Below, piece after piece: positions 42,069-55,015 of a DNA stretch of 64,000 nt (the stretch's first letter is position 1; each line of letters opens with the position of its first letter). The stretch is from Azolla caroliniana (Eukaryota > Polypodiophyta). The notes under the pieces were generated by a model, which did not search any database, had not been told where the DNA came from, and saw only the letters and a list, made by a program, of their open reading frames with translations. Both the position numbers and the translations under genes were made by a program. The stretch lies in assembly GCA_043228905.1 (NCBI GenBank), contig JBHGNT010000002.1:10292001-10356000 (forward strand). The letters run 5' to 3'.

Positions 42069-45000
42069 GTTCGCCCAAGCATCGTGATTTTATAAATCGA
42101 CTGTGACCTAATTACAAACACATTACGATGTAGTCATTCATGTGGCCCAAATGAGAGTAATCACTCTTGGGCATTGTTTATAGGTTTTCTAGCATTTGTC
42201 ACATACTTACACCCAATGGAATCACACCAAACATCACACTATGTCGTCATTCATGTGCATATGTATAACATGTATAGGTTTTTCCATCAGTTGTTGCCTA
42301 TGTATGTCAAATGAGATGCCACACTACGAATTAGTTAGTTGATATGTATGTTTGCGTTTCACAAACTTGTGTGTTTGTAGATATATGCATACATAATACA
42401 TGTATATATAGGTATTTGTATAATGATATCTTGGAGTTAAAGTCATTGATACTTCTCCTTGGCATGTTCTTGACAATTTTAATGTGATCTAAAGAGTGTG
42501 CAAGACCTCTTAGAGGAATAATACAACATTAAGTATGCACTTGCAAAAATTATCTCACCGGCACACTTGTTCCAATATAGAGATTCTAGAATTTTGTGTG
42601 CACATAGTGATTGCTATACTTACACATCACCTAGTCACATCCTTTACATATTGCCCTTATTGTTTATGGATAAACTAGTACTATCCTAGACATTTTGCCC
42701 CCATGTCTATATCACGTGTATATGTAGTATAGTTTACACTATATAATAAAACAACTAGAAAGTTGCCCTTATATTGATAATTAGTGAGTGGTAAATGTCC
42801 TTTGCTTTTTTGGGGGGGTGGGTTGGGGGCAGGGGGGATGTAACAAAGTTAAAAGTTTATATAACCCAAAAAAGTGGTACTAATTACATGATTTATCAAC
42901 CAACCAAACTACATACCCTTCAATTCCTACACAAGAAGTTGCATTGACCACAAATAACGGCAATGAGGACACAAATATTGATTGAACTTTTCAAAGTTAT
43001 TTAGATGAAAAGCAACACCATCATAATCAATACATCGCTTCACAATCAACTGTGTGTATTTTGGACCTCTTCACATGTCTTCTTCTCCTCATATTTGGAG
43101 GAGATTGAGAGTCAAGACTTGGCAACCATACTATTCTTCATCATTCACCAATACTATAATAAATTCATGTTGCCCACAACTTTAATCCGTGAACCATTTA
43201 CTATTATTGGTGGCCTTATCATACTTAAACATTAAGTATATAATGCAAGAGTGTGAGTTTGCCATCACCATGGAGTGCCCATAGGTAGTGGCAGAGCCAT
43301 GGACAAACCCAAACCTATCCCAACAAATGTTATGTTGTCTACAACTCTCTATGAATTTATTAATGAGTTTATCCAACTTTAGCTCTCAGGAATGTGTGTT
43401 GCGACAACGTCCAAGGTGGGTATGGCTACTATCACGGCAAGGATAGTTTGAGTCGTGGTTGTCTCAAATGCCATACCATCTATGAATGTATTATGGTCAT
43501 GAACAATGAGGGTTTCTTCTACTTCATCCTCCAAGCCAAACTCAAGAAGTAGCTTAAATGTAAGTCTCAGTTAAGATTTCAAAGAATGTTTAAGTTTTGG
43601 CAATGGTTGCCATATGTAGCTCAATGTATCTTGCCTCAATCTCTAGTCGAATCTTGTTGATGTTGTTGACAAGGTTCAAAAAATAGTAGGCCACTTTTAT
43701 ATCCACTTTTTGTTTCTCATGCTTGGTCAATCATTGTTGTATGGATGATAGTCCCATGTGCAAGATGTAGATTAGGTCCATGTTTATCTTCTTCTTGGTC
43801 TTTTGTGGGGTCAGTACCCTCCCTTCCCTTCTCATCACTCTTAATGCCATCTTGTGTTCTCAAGCTTGATTTGTCAACTATGTTTGGAGAAATACTCTCA
43901 CCTTAATTTGTCCCCATTCACCATATCCTCATCTTGCTTGTTATGTGCATAACCATATAATGAGATAAATTTTCGCTAATCTTATGTTGACAACGTGCGT
44001 GTTAAATTTCAAAGGAATGAGGGTGTGAATTTAATTACATTTCAATGGTGTGAGATAAATATTAAGTGTGTTATCATTTGTGTGAAGACACTAGGGCCTT
44101 GGGTTTTTGCCTATTTAAGAAGGCTAGTCATCTTCTTATTAGCGATGGTTGACTTATGTTGAGACAAAGTCCATGTGGGATGTGCAATGACAAAATTTCT
44201 TAACTATTTTGCTATTAGAAGTTGGAACACTAACTTTATAACTATTTCAAATTTGGTTTTTGAATAGTTTAATTATGATAACCAAATCCCTTTGTGGAGC
44301 ACGATGTGGATGAAAATGCAAAACTTTCATTGTTGGAGTCAACCGAATTCGTTATTTCATCAAATGCCTTTGTTTAGGCATAGTCTCATCAATAACCATA
44401 TTTGATGAGTATTTGAAAACCTAAAAGTTTGATGATCATTTTGAATTCCATGTTGTCAACATGGCAAACCTTCTTTCATCATAATGTTTGATGATAATCT
44501 CAAATTCCATGTTGCCAACATGGTGTTTCATTGTGAAGCCATGTTAAGGAAAAATCAAAGTAAAAAAAATGAACAAGCAATTTGCACATTGTTGGGTCAT
44601 TAGGGAATCTAATTTTGAGCTATATCCCAAGTTTCATCATATTCAAAGTGTCTATGTCATTTTCACTCATGATATTTGTGGGAAGGCTTCCTCATAACAT
44701 GAGACTGTTAGTAGTTTGAAGACAATACCCAACTTTGTCCATATTTTAAACATCGGTTCCTAGAACCATGTTCTCAAATGAAAGCAAGGTAAAATCTAAT
44801 GATTCGCCCTAGTAAGTCATTCACTCCTTTCACAATTGTGTTCATCATACATCAATACAAGTTAAGAAATCCAAAATTGAGGAAGAAACATGATTTCTTG
44901 CCTATTTCCTTAATGATTTAGACTATTATTAGATAGTGTATGATAAACATCCTAGATTTTCAAATATGTTAGAGATTGTGTTTTGTTTTATATCCCAAAA

Positions 45001-45317
45001 ACAATAATAATCAACCCAAATAATTAAACTGAAACCTAGGTTCATTCACCAAGAAACAGAAAAAACCCAATGATGAATGTGGTGACAAAACTAATTGCAT
45101 TTTGCTTTAATGTACATATATTAAGAAAAAATGGGCACCCAAAAGACAATTACCATTTCTTTGAGCAAAAAAGAAGAGCTTACATATATACTTGAAGAGA
45201 GAAAGGGGAAAACGTCCAATCACAAAAATAAGCTCATTTATAATGATGAGGTAAAGCTCTATTACTGAGGCAAAGCTCTCATTATAAGAACATGTATTCA
45301 TCGTAATTGCCAAAGTA
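42069..45317. other. AT-rich intergenic DNA, no gene seen
   Basis: Short frames only. Near 44420-44525 a 60-70 base segment (TGATGATCATTTTGAATTCC) is repeated once with changes. A G-run (TTGGGGGGGTGGG) lies at 42811-42838. Confidence 0.5.
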
Positions 45318-45326
45318 TAATATAAA

Positions 45327-45565
45327 GGGAAAAGTACCAGGATACCCTTAGAAGTTCGTCTATTTACTAGAATGCCCCTGGAAGTTCCAAATTTACCAAA
45401 CTACCCTTATGTCCAAAAAATTACACTTTATAAAGTAATTATACACTCAAATCTTTGGTAAATAAGGCTAGTTCGGGTCCATTTCTTCCATCTTTGGTAA
45501 ATAGGGCAAATCAAGGGCATTATGGTAAATAGACAAACTTCCAAGGGTATCCTGGTACTTTTCCC
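45327..45565. mobile_element. Mutator-like MITE (239 bp) with 9-bp target duplication
   Basis: The ends are long inverted repeats starting GGGAAAAGTACCAGGATACC (about 50 bases with a few mismatches). The 9-bp sequence TAATATAAA flanks it at 45318-45326 and 45566-45574. The GGG-type end and 9-bp duplication fit Mutator-like elements. It encodes no protein. Confidence 0.82.
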
Positions 45566-45574
45566 TAATATAAA

Positions 45575-46397
45575 TTAAACTCAGTGGTATGTGATGCCAA
45601 TGGATTTTTATGCTCATCCCTTTAATCTAAATTGGGTGGTGGTTGGTGTGGTTAAGTACCTTATAACTTTATCTATCTTTTTTTTTTACAAAAACATTAG
45701 TCTTCATTAGTAGAACTTCCGCATACATGACATTCTTCCATTGGACAATCAACACATACTAGTGCCTTCGAATTAGCTGAAAATTTCTTTGCATTGTGGA
45801 ATGAGTGGATATTCTGAGAATGTTCCTTAAGTTTACTTTTAGAATGTTCTTGACAACATTAGGCTCAATTTGTCTAACATTTGACAATGAATGATACACA
45901 TTGAGCTATCACCTACAACATGCTTGGCAAATTTTTGTACTTCAACACCTGCATTTGTAGACACCAAAATTTCCATGATGCCCATACAGTTGTTTTCTTG
46001 AACATGTGTGTAAACAACAAGCTATTATTTTGTTGAAGAGAGAAAACTTTATTTATCTTAAGTATGTTATTTCTTTTGTATCATTAGTATTGATCAATTG
46101 CATGTGGTTGTTCAAAGAACATTATATCCTTAACCGGATCTCCATGTCTATGAATTCATGTTCATGCTTGTCCTTCACTTTTGCTTGTAATTTGAAGATT
46201 AATTTTGTCTCCTTGAACTAGGTATAGTTTCTTTGTCTCCCAATGCACAAAGTGACATTCCATTGTGTAGATAACCAAAATATATGTATTACACCCTCTT
46301 TCTACGAAACTAGAAAATTAAAATAAAATAAATCGAACTCTTCTCATTGCTACATCTATATCTCTTGCAATTGAGTGTGTAGAGCATGCCGTTTATT
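45575..46397. other. AT-rich intergenic DNA, no gene seen
   Basis: No conserved frame, no repeat with a second copy in the window. Confidence 0.45.
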
Positions 46398-46471
46398 GCT
46401 ACATCTATATCTCTCGTTTAATTCTCATAGAGCCACCTCTATGAGAATTAAACAAGAGATATAGATGTGGC
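46398..46471. repeat. Foldback hairpin (35-bp arms)
   Basis: GCTACATCTATATCTCTCG through TCATAGAG is followed by CCAC and its near-exact inverse ending GATGTGGC. One arm also has a direct partial copy at about 46358-46375. It abuts the end of the LINE fragment. It may be a MITE remnant. Confidence 0.65.
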
Positions 46472-47110
46472 ACATTGTGGCCGTGAGAGAAATTTGTGCA
46501 AAGGTTGAGCTTGGTCGAAGGTTTGTGGAAAGCATGGTCGAATATGATAAAAGGCAGAGCATTGTATCAAAGTGTGATACTTAGACTGTTACGGGCATGA
46601 CCATATAATATCCCGTGGTGAGAGTTTATCGTAGTATTCTATACATGTGGATAAAGTGTGAGGGTAAAACGAGAGTGTAAAGATACTACGATAAATTCTC
46701 ACCACAGGATATTATATGGTCATGCCCGTAACATAGACTTTCGGACTTGTTTAGGGCAAAGTGTGCATAGTTGACCACTCTCATCACTTGTGCCCCAATG
46801 CTCCACCTCACAGCACAATGCATGTGAGTTAAATCTCATGGAAGCAATGGTTCGAATGATAGATAACGGGATGGGCTCTAACATGTATCGATGTGTGCAG
46901 TTTCCCCATTCTGCGAAGAATATGGTTTTGTAGTTAGGTGCAACATGTGTGCTATAATGTGAGAACCGTGAGCCTCCACATTTCTCCCATGTCATGATAC
47001 ATTGGTGTTGCAAAAAGGCCACATTTATAGAGGAATCTAGTGAAACATCATGAATCAAGTGTGTTGCATCCCATCTACCAAACCATTTTTCCATATATTG
47101 CATCCAACCG
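46472..47110 (-). pseudogene. LINE fragment (family C), split by a MITE
   Basis: On the minus strand: SGWMQYMEKWFGRWDATHL, CIMTWEKCGGSRFSHYSTHV, NYKTIFFAEWGNCTHRYM and LCTLCPKQVRKS, and after the MITE the sequence of CSAF-type residues. It matches 20460-20990 closely. There is no complete domain; it is a 3' scrap of ORF2. Confidence 0.8.
46587..46733. mobile_element. 147-bp MITE with TAGAC target duplication
   Basis: The ends are TGTTACGGGCATGACCATAT and its inverse; the arms extend about 50 bases with two or three mismatches. TAGAC stands at 46582-46586 and again at 46734-46738. The uninterrupted LINE copy near 20833 has a single GTCTA (minus-strand equivalent), which confirms the insertion point and the 5-bp duplication. 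Confidence 0.85.
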
Positions 47111-47180
47111 GAAAATTGGGTTTCGAACCCAAGATGTAGTGGTAGTAGTGTAAAACAACTTACCATTATGGTAAGCTAAT

Positions 47181-47217
<37 letters not shown>

Positions 47218-47792
47218 GTAATTAACATATTGATTGATTCCTTGTTACATTTGTATGTTATAGTCCTATAGATTATTGGAGGTTGCAAAACATGCACCTC
47301 TTCATGTGAAGAGATCTGAAGGGTTACATTATTTACCTAAAAGCCAAGTATTAAAATAAGATCATGCTAATATGTTTCTTACATTAAAACTATTCTAACA
47401 CCCCCCCTTAATTCAAAACATTTTAGCTCTTCAGCTTTTGTAGATAGGGGCCAATTTTATTCCAACAGTTCCAACGTTTCTAATGTGGCACCGATTTAGT
47501 TAAGAAGTCAACCCACATTATTGTTGTTGAGTAATATAGCAACATTTCTTTTGATTCCAACAATTCTCTAATAAAATGATGTCTTGCTCGAATATGCTTA
47601 TTTTGATTGGTGATCGTAAGATTCGTTGCTAATTTTGTGCACAATTGCTTGTCACAAAATATCTTTATTTCCCCGACCTCAAAGATATCAAGTTCTTCGA
47701 TTATGGTTTTGATCCATAATCCTTCTTTGGTAGTTGGAGCTCATTATATACGACGAGATTGTGTAACGGACAAACCTTTTAGTGAGCTTGTG
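47111..47792. other. Intergenic DNA with GA microsatellite
   Basis: A (GA)n run lies at 47186-47213. Around 47420-47780 the DNA reads like a decayed Copia RNase H/integrase-type segment in reverse (for example TTAAGAAGTCAACCCACATT), but I cannot support a frame. Confidence 0.35.
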
Positions 47793-47800
47793 TACATGGT

Positions 47801-49451
47801 CAGTGTTGGGCAAAGTTTCTAGCCCCTACCGGAAATTTTCCTGCTTCTCATGAACCTAACCGGAATTTTAAAATTTTAGCCGGCCATGTTCCTACCAACG
47901 ACAATGTCAACCGGAACACATTGAAATTTTTTTTGGTCGCATACCAAACAAAAAAAGACAGAACAACAAATATGTGAGTTCACATGGATGCAAGAAAAAT
48001 GGTTTGGAAAATGGTATGCACTACATGTGAGAGCTTGAGAGAGATGTGGAGTTTCATCCTTCACGCATTCATTGGTGAAACTCATGAATGCCAAGAGTCA
48101 CTAGGGAACTTTGCACATGCTAGGTGCAAATGTGGTACATTGGTTCTATAAACCATGCTTCATGTTATTAAAAGAAACTTTTCATATCAGTCTTAGAGAA
48201 TATTTTGTCAAGTGTCATCAACATATATATTTGTTCCATTGAATTTCCATTACATTCAGAGTAAGTAAAATGTATGTCCTTATAAAACGTTTTGGCAAGC
48301 ATTTTTGTGAATAACCCAATTTGGGTGTATATAGAAATTTCCCATGGTATTCAACATTAGTGAAACTTGAAGACTTGCTAGGAGTACAAGGAACTTGGTC
48401 ATTGACCTTCTAGGCACAATTAAATGATCATTTTGTCATGAACAATTGGTCAATCGTACATTCTTGATATTGTCATCAAAGATAAATGTCCTTGTTACAA
48501 ATTTGTGCCATGCAAACTTGTACATATGTGATAACATGTATAATTCAGGTGTTTTTTTCAACCACAAGGGATTACTACAAACTAGGAACTAAAGAAAAAT
48601 TGTCAAAACAATGTCCCTTTAGCAATGCTATTGAATTTCAATGTGTTCTTTTGGTCTTAAAAAAACACATTCTCATTTTTTTGCCATATAGAAAAACAAA
48701 AAATAGAGAACATATTCAAAGGAAGAGAAAAACAGAGAAAACATATTAATAAAAGAGAGAAAATAGAGAGAATTCATGAATAGAGAAAGACAAACATACG
48801 TGCTACAGTGGTAGAGTGGCAACAAGCAGGCAGGGATGAGCAATCGGCAACAAGCGAGCCGGGATGAGAAATCGGCAACGAGCGAGCAGGGATGAGAAAT
48901 CGGCAACGAGCGAGTAGGGAGGAGCAACCAACAACGAGCAAGTCAGGAGGAGCAATCAACAATTCGCGATCAGGGAGGCGCAATCGACAACGAGCAAGCA
49001 GAGAGGATCAATCAGCAACAACTAAGAAAGGACGAGCAATGGGCAACGAGCAAGCAGGGAGGAGCAATCAACAATCAGCGAGCAAGGAGTATCAAAAAAT
49101 GGAAGAACACGACGCGAAGAAGACAGAATGGAGCAACCCTACGCTAAGAATGGAACAGACAGGGAGGGAACAGAGAGCAGCACGAAGAGGGAAAGCGTAT
49201 GATTCGTGAACAATCAAAAACGTTTTAAGGAAGAATAGGGAAAAAAGAGGGGAAAAAGAAAACTTTACATAAATGTACAAAACTTTTCTCTAATCTATAT
49301 AAATAGCCGGCTCATAAAATATGAACCGGCTAGATTCCGGCCAGGTGGAAAACCTAGCCGGAATCAATTCCGGCTGTCTCTCATGGTGACCGGCAAAAGT
49401 CCCAATTCAACCGGAACCTTAACACTGTTCCTGGGACTTTGCCCAACATTG
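47801..49451. mobile_element. hAT-2: non-autonomous hAT-type element (1651 bp)
   Basis: The inverted ends are CAGTGTTGGGCAAAG and CAATGTTGGGCAAAG (minus strand), flanked by the 8-bp duplication TACATGGT (47793-47800 and 49452-49459). CCGGAAT and CCGGC motifs crowd the subterminal parts. The interior has no transposase, but it holds a 28-bp minisatellite and sequence like a LINE scrap (47980-48110). A truncated relative is at 34588. Confidence 0.83.
48833..49085 (+). repeat. Minisatellite, 28-bp unit, about 9 copies
   Basis: Units are of the form GGGATGAGAAATCGGCAACG followed by AGCGAGCA. The first three copies are nearly identical and the later ones have diverged. The Arg/Gln/Ala-rich frame through it comes from the repeat. 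Confidence 0.8.
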
Positions 49452-49459
49452 TACATGGT

Positions 49460-50378
49460 TATTGAACTATTTATGTCATTAAATTGGCTTTGGAACAAAA
49501 ATGTCATTTCATTATATATATTATCTAATTGGCTGTCTAGCAAAACTCTTGTTTAAATACATACATATATATTTTGTAAATGAATTAAGTTTCTATTCAA
49601 AATGACTTTACAAGTAAAATCCCACTTCAATATTTCTGATTTTAATTTTATTTTGCTTTGGTAGTGTTCACAAGAAATGCTGGAAGATGTCAAGGTGCCA
49701 AGCTGCTAAAACTTGACATTGGAATGGTTAATGGTGGTATTATTATTAGAAAGTTGCACTATATCTTCTATAAAGGTTAATGGAACCTTGCCTTAACGTG
49801 GCTAGTTATGGAAAACATGAAAGACAGAAATACGGAATGCTATTTATTATAGTAAAACTACACATCATGCTCAATCATGTCAAGTGCTATAATTGTTTAT
49901 CATTTGATCACGGATTGCAAGTTGCAAATACAGTTCCAAGTTTCGGTCGTTTGTTGATAGTATCAATTGATGCAAAGTTAAATAATAGTGTGGACCTTGA
50001 ATTTCCTTTTTAAATGAAAAGAGCATAGCTAATGAGGACACACGTTGTGATCGTTCAACGTGTTAAATGATTCTCGGCACACTTTCTCCACTACGGGAGC
50101 AAACCGCTTTAGAAAACATATAAATTGTGCTTCCCGAAGAGCCCAAATTACCGATTCATTATATCTCTGTTTCTACACTAAGGTTTCAACACACGTGTTG
50201 CCTCTCATTCCCTTATACTACACTAAGGTTTGATGATTTTACATAATGCTAAGTGTTCTCAGTTATATTTTGCTTTAAATTGAAGGGATGTCTAATGACT
50301 TTTAAGCATGTTGAATGTGTCTAAGGAATTCATTTGATCAACAATTCCATAGGTCCGATTAACTAGGATTGATCAATT
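49460..50378. other. AT-rich intergenic DNA upstream of the expansin gene
   Basis: No gene is seen. This should hold the distal expansin promoter; I recognise no specific element beyond the TATA box. Confidence 0.45.
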
Positions 50379-50386
50379 TAATATAT
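50379..50386 (+). promoter_or_regulatory. TATA box of the expansin gene
   Basis: TAATATATAC lies 43-50 bases before the ATG at 50429 and only 10 before the ATG at 50396. This makes the more downstream start more likely. Confidence 0.5.
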
Positions 50387-50428
50387 ACATAGGTAATGAA
50401 TGTGAATATGTTTGTCTTAGGAAACACA

Positions 50429-51732
50429 ATGACAAGATTACCAAGCACCATGAAATTGGTCATGATCATGTGCCTTATAGTCATGATGGTATGTTGGAAC
50501 TACAATGAAGGGGCACATGCATTAACAATCCCATCCATTCCGGGGACACCTAAACTAGGTGTATGGAGAACCGACGCACATGCAACATTTTACGGAGGGA
50601 ATGATGCTTCAGGGACCATGGGTAAGGAGGCATTTAAGTGTATATGTGTGAGTGATGTGCTAATTATGACACAAGTTAAAGTTTATATCCTCATATAATC
50701 TACATAAATTATGATAATCTCTTAGATTATATGTAATGTATATATGTTTTGTTAACATGAGTTTACAAAAAAAATGATGCTAGACATGTGAAAATATTGC
50801 TGGCATTATTTCATGAAGGTGGAGCTTGTGGGTATGACAACTTATATAGCATGGGATATGGCACCAACACTGTAGCACTAAGCACAATGCTGTTCAATTT
50901 TGGGGCAAGTTGTGGTGCCTGCTTTGAGATAAAGTGCTGGAACGAGCCAAAGTGGTGCTTGCGCGGGAACCCATCAGTGGTTGTAACTGTGACCAACTTT
51001 TGCCCACCAAATTGGTTCCTACCCACCAATGGTGGAGGTTGGTGCAACCCCCCGCGCAAGCACTTCGACCTAGCCCAACCCGCCTTTCAAAAGATTGCCA
51101 TAATCCGCGGTGGGATCGTTCCCGTTCGTTATCGTAGGTAAAATGAAATTCAGAAGAATAAGATGAATGTTTGGTGTTTACATTCTGGCATTTGTTTTAC
51201 ATTCATGAACAATGTGGCTTCAACCCATTACGTGTGAGCATAGTGATGTATAATATTTAAAAGTTAATGAGCTTTGTGATTCCCATTGCATTTGTGAAAG
51301 GAATATATATATAGCCCACAGAATTTACTTTGTAGAATGACCATATTAATGCAGCACATTTAAGATGAGTTAAGCATTGGAGAATCATGGACATTAGAGG
51401 ATAAAGTATAGAAATGTTGTAACTCCAGGGTTGCGTGTGCGAAGAAGGGGGGGATCCGGTTCATGATGAATGGGAACCCACACTTCAACTTGGTGCTAGT
51501 GTTCAACGTGGGGGGTGCCGGGGACGTGGTGGCCACATACATCAAGGGCACACGAACCGGGTGGATGCAAATGAAGCGCAATTGGGGCGTAAATTGGGAG
51601 ATAAGCACCATCCTTGTTGGCCAAGCTCTCTCCTTCCGTGTCGTCACGTCCGACGGTCGCTCCTCCATCTCTTATAATGCCGCTCCCTCCAATTGGCGCT
51701 TTGGCCAGACCTTTGTCGGCACTCAATTCTAG
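50429..51732 (+). CDS. EXPA: Alpha-expansin (EXPA), three exons, 271 aa
   Basis: Exons are 50429-50621, 50819-51137 and 51429-51732; both introns are GT-AG and the codons split as in known alpha-expansins. Expansins loosen plant cell walls without hydrolysis during growth. The N-terminus is a signal peptide (hydrophobic [14 protein letters not shown]). Domain 1 (GH45-like) has [29 protein letters not shown], the Cys pattern [16 protein letters not shown] and the HFD motif (KHFDLAQP). Domain 2 (CBM63) reads [29 protein letters not shown] and [10 protein letters not shown], ending [10 protein letters not shown]. An in-frame ATG at 50396 would add 11 residues; I chose 50429 because of the TATA box and signal peptide, and 50450 is also possible. 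Nothing is broken, so the gene should function. Confidence 0.92.
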
Positions 51733-53029
51733 TTACCATCTAGATCCCCATTTAACTACATGTATGTATGTATTTGGGTGGGTTTTCATAGTTCTTTAAC
51801 ACTCCCGAAAGTCTGAGCATTGGCCCCATTTAATTATTGCGGCCCACGCCGATTTCGGCGAGAAACATGAAGAGTTATTTATGTATATGCATCACATGGA
51901 TTTTCATGTGATTTACTATCTCCTTCCATGCTTGTTACCATTGTCTCCTATATTATGGAGCAAAAAGCTCTACATCTTCCACGTCTGAGAAGATAATGAA
52001 AGCACAAACAAGATTATAGTAAAATGTACCCTTTTCTCTATTTTAGTACCTCAACATCAACAACATATTATTGGCAATACTGTTTGCTAGATGTTGTTCC
52101 CTTCTCTCAATTTGGGCACCAAAATTTCTATAAATCTTTGACAAATTCTGTACACCTCACATTTCACAAGCACGTGCACGCGCCCAGTTCATGATAGAAG
52201 AATTGCTTTCTAAGGAATTTATCTCATCATTCCAATATGATTTCAACTTTGGACTTTGGTGTAGAGTCCATGAAGCTCAACCATGTTGCCTACCTAGACA
52301 CATCGCTCACACATGAAATTTCATGAATGAAACGTAGTCATTGTGCCCACAAAAGTGCTTTCGGCTCTTTAATTCCCTTACCGAGACCCCGAATCACATG
52401 CATATGTTTGCCAATGAATCCTCTTTGAAAACAACATTAGAGTATAATGTTATGGGTTATTTGTGACATACTCTATATACATCATGATGTATTCGGTTTC
52501 TCCTTAGCTGTGCAATATGACGGTCTAAGAACCCTATATGTAGACGAATGAGAGAAGCCAAAGGCTTGTTTCTGTATTCGACCATGTGATTATAACCTCA
52601 AATTCCAACCAAGAACATTGTGAAATATGTTTGGCAAAAGTTGAGTATTACATCGCAATGGACATCGCTATATGTAAGATAACCCAAGGTATGTGTGTAA
52701 CAAAGTCTACGATATATGTCCTTGTAACAAAAGAATTTTGTTTTCCTGAATTCCATGCCTAGGTCGTGTGAATTGCACAACTACTTCAATTCATGGCCTT
52801 CGGTTGGCCATGTGCAAAAAATATTTGCCCTAGATGGAAAATGTTCCATTTTTCCACAAATAACCAATATACCTTGCAATGATCGAATACAAGACATATG
52901 AAATGAACTAGGGAATCTATTTGGTCATGCCAAAAGACACACTAGGGGGAAACGATGTCATGAAGTCACACGCATATGTGTGTACTTGAGCGGGACCATC
53001 GAAGACTTGAACTAGAGAGGATGGATGAC
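51733..53029. other. Intergenic DNA downstream of expansin
   Basis: It contains the expansin 3' untranslated region and then AT-rich DNA without a supported gene. Confidence 0.45.
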
Positions 53030-53250
53030 TAGAAGGCTCGTCAAAGTCAAAAAATCCTAAGAGTCGAAAGATCGTTAGACTCGAATATATAACCCAAAGT
53101 CAAAAGATCATCAAAATTGAAGTTTAGTCAGAGTCAAATATATTACCCAAAGTCAAAAGATCGTCACTCAAATGCTCTACATAATTGTAAGATCTTCAGA
53201 GTTGAAGGTAGATCAGAGTCGAAGGTAAGTCAGAGTCAAAGGTATGTGCC
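53030..53250. repeat. Short AGTCAAA-type degenerate repeats
   Basis: Motifs such as AAAGTCAAAAGATCGTC and AGTCAGAGTCAAA recur about ten times with changes. Confidence 0.5.
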
Positions 53251-53259
53251 AAGTGTGGT

Positions 53260-53830
53260 ACCAAGGGGGCTATTCTGCCAATTTGGAACCTTTAACCCTT
53301 TGTTACTACTCTCTAGGAACACAGTTCAGATACTTAATCCCTAAGTACCCTTATCAAGGTTTGTGAGATGGACATTTTAGAAATTAAAAGTGGACAAACA
53401 CGTGAATCACACAGATTATACCTGTTAACTTATCAACTGCTATGGAGATACTTAGACACTGTCTGAATCGGCTACAACCGATCAACTTAACATAGCATAC
53501 ATAAAATTGATATCAACACATACACAATATACTCCAAGTAAAATTATATTACTCTTTGCACTAACTTATAAACCGATCGATGTTACAATGTTTCATGCCC
53601 CCTTTATATAGGTAGCATGGAAGATTCTCATCAAGAAAGTTCACGCCGTTTTTGGCAACTAACAAAACAGTTAGAACTACTCCTAGTATTTTTACATTTT
53701 TCTACTTGGCATATTTATTCGGCTTAAGATATTACTCGTACTTTTTGGCTAATTCCTCTTTTCGGCCTTTCGGCCCTTTCACACCTTGGGTCGACTCACC
53801 TAGCTAACGCCCTTTTCCTAACCTTTTCCT
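53260..53830 (-). repeat. Possible LTR-like segment, minus strand
   Basis: On the minus strand, CCTATATAAAGGGGG near 53613-53600 looks like a TATA box, with a long U-rich leader after it, as in LTRs. No second copy or polyprotein is visible beside it. Very tentative. Confidence 0.25.
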
Positions 53831-54401
53831 TTATTCATAACCTTTATTACATTTGCTAGATACTAAACTAGAACCTAAACCAATGATTCCTTATCTCTCT
53901 TCTTCCAACACCACCATGATTATTCCTTCCACCATAGCCATGAAGACCATCCAATCCACCAAACCTTTCGCCCACACTTTGCACTACCACAAATGGTTGT
54001 CGTGACCTCATCCACTTTCCCCAAGCATAACCCTTACTGCATCAAACATGTGTCACCCTTGTTCCTATCGTTCCCTTGGTCAAGTCACTTCGACCTTCCT
54101 TCTCATGTTGATCCGCTTTTGGTTTCGTTAGGCCCCATCCGAATATTGACTTTGACTACTTTTTGTAGCCCCTTCTTCAATTATATGTTGACATTTAGGT
54201 CCTTAGATGGTTGTTGTGCATGTTTCCTGCTTCACCCTCTTTTTTGGTATGCTCTCGCATTAAAGTTGACCATTGTTCCCTTGGTCTTCGTGCCAATGTT
54301 CTCCTTCGAGTTGGATGCCATGATCACATATGGAGAAATGGCCTTCCTCTTTTCCTGGCCCGCTTAGCCCTCTTCGTGCACCGTAACTAGTATAATAGTG
54401 A
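53831..54401. other. Unassigned DNA
   Basis: On the minus strand an ATG frame near 54320 (MASNSKENIGTKTKGTMV) looks gag-like but soon meets stops. No gene is supported. Confidence 0.3.
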
Positions 54402-54790
54402 AATTGATGGAGAGTATGATGGTGAGAGAGATCATGAAGATGTTGACAAACCTTGAGAAGTATTGTGGGGTGGGGGGTGGTGCCTAGAATGGCTCCACCC
54501 CCCTTCCAAGGGGTTCAACGTAAGGGGAGAGAGAGAGAGAGAGAGATTGTGAGAGAACTATTCCTTCATTTTTCATTCATTCCCCATAAGGGGTTAAATA
54601 GGTACAAAAGGGTAGATACACAAGGGTGCAAGCCCCCTTGGCATTCACACCTAATCACTCACTCACACCTCTTTGTATCAACCACACTCACGCCATTCAC
54701 ACTCATAATCGTATAACATTACACATACATATCAACACATTACATCTTTCACCCTCACTTATCACACTTATCAATCACGGTAACAACAAA
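54402..54790. repeat. Repeat family A, copy 2
   Basis: It matches 22730-23100 with shared blocks (GAGTATGATGGTGAGAGAG, TAGAATGGCTCCACCCCC, CCCCATAAGGGGTTAAAT). It abuts the LINE-D fragment. The GA microsatellite is longer here (54527-54545). Confidence 0.65.
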
Positions 54791-55015
54791 CCTCGTCCAA
54801 TCGTCCTTGTAGGCAGCGGATAAGCATGAACCATATATCCATGATCACTTCCTCTAGGGGCCATACCAAAGCTTGGAAGACTTTTAGGCAGCATGCTTTC
54901 CATACATACCACAGGGTGAAGTCCGCAATCAACATCCAAATTTCCGTTAACCTAGGGGATGTGGACTGCAAGCCTCTCTCAAAACGGATCTTAATGATTT
55001 TACCTCTCATGCATA
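54791..55015 (-). pseudogene. LINE-D fragment, C-terminal part
   Basis: The minus strand reads EIWMLIADFTLWYVWKACCL then VIMDIWFMLIRCLQGRLDEV, which I recognise as the C-terminal region of plant LINE ORF2 proteins. It is separated from the zinc-binding part at 55842-56350 by an insertion. Confidence 0.65.

Noticed and set aside
48892-49209. Arg/Gln/Ala-rich 105-codon frame
   Set aside because: It is the translation of the 28-bp minisatellite in a non-autonomous hAT element.
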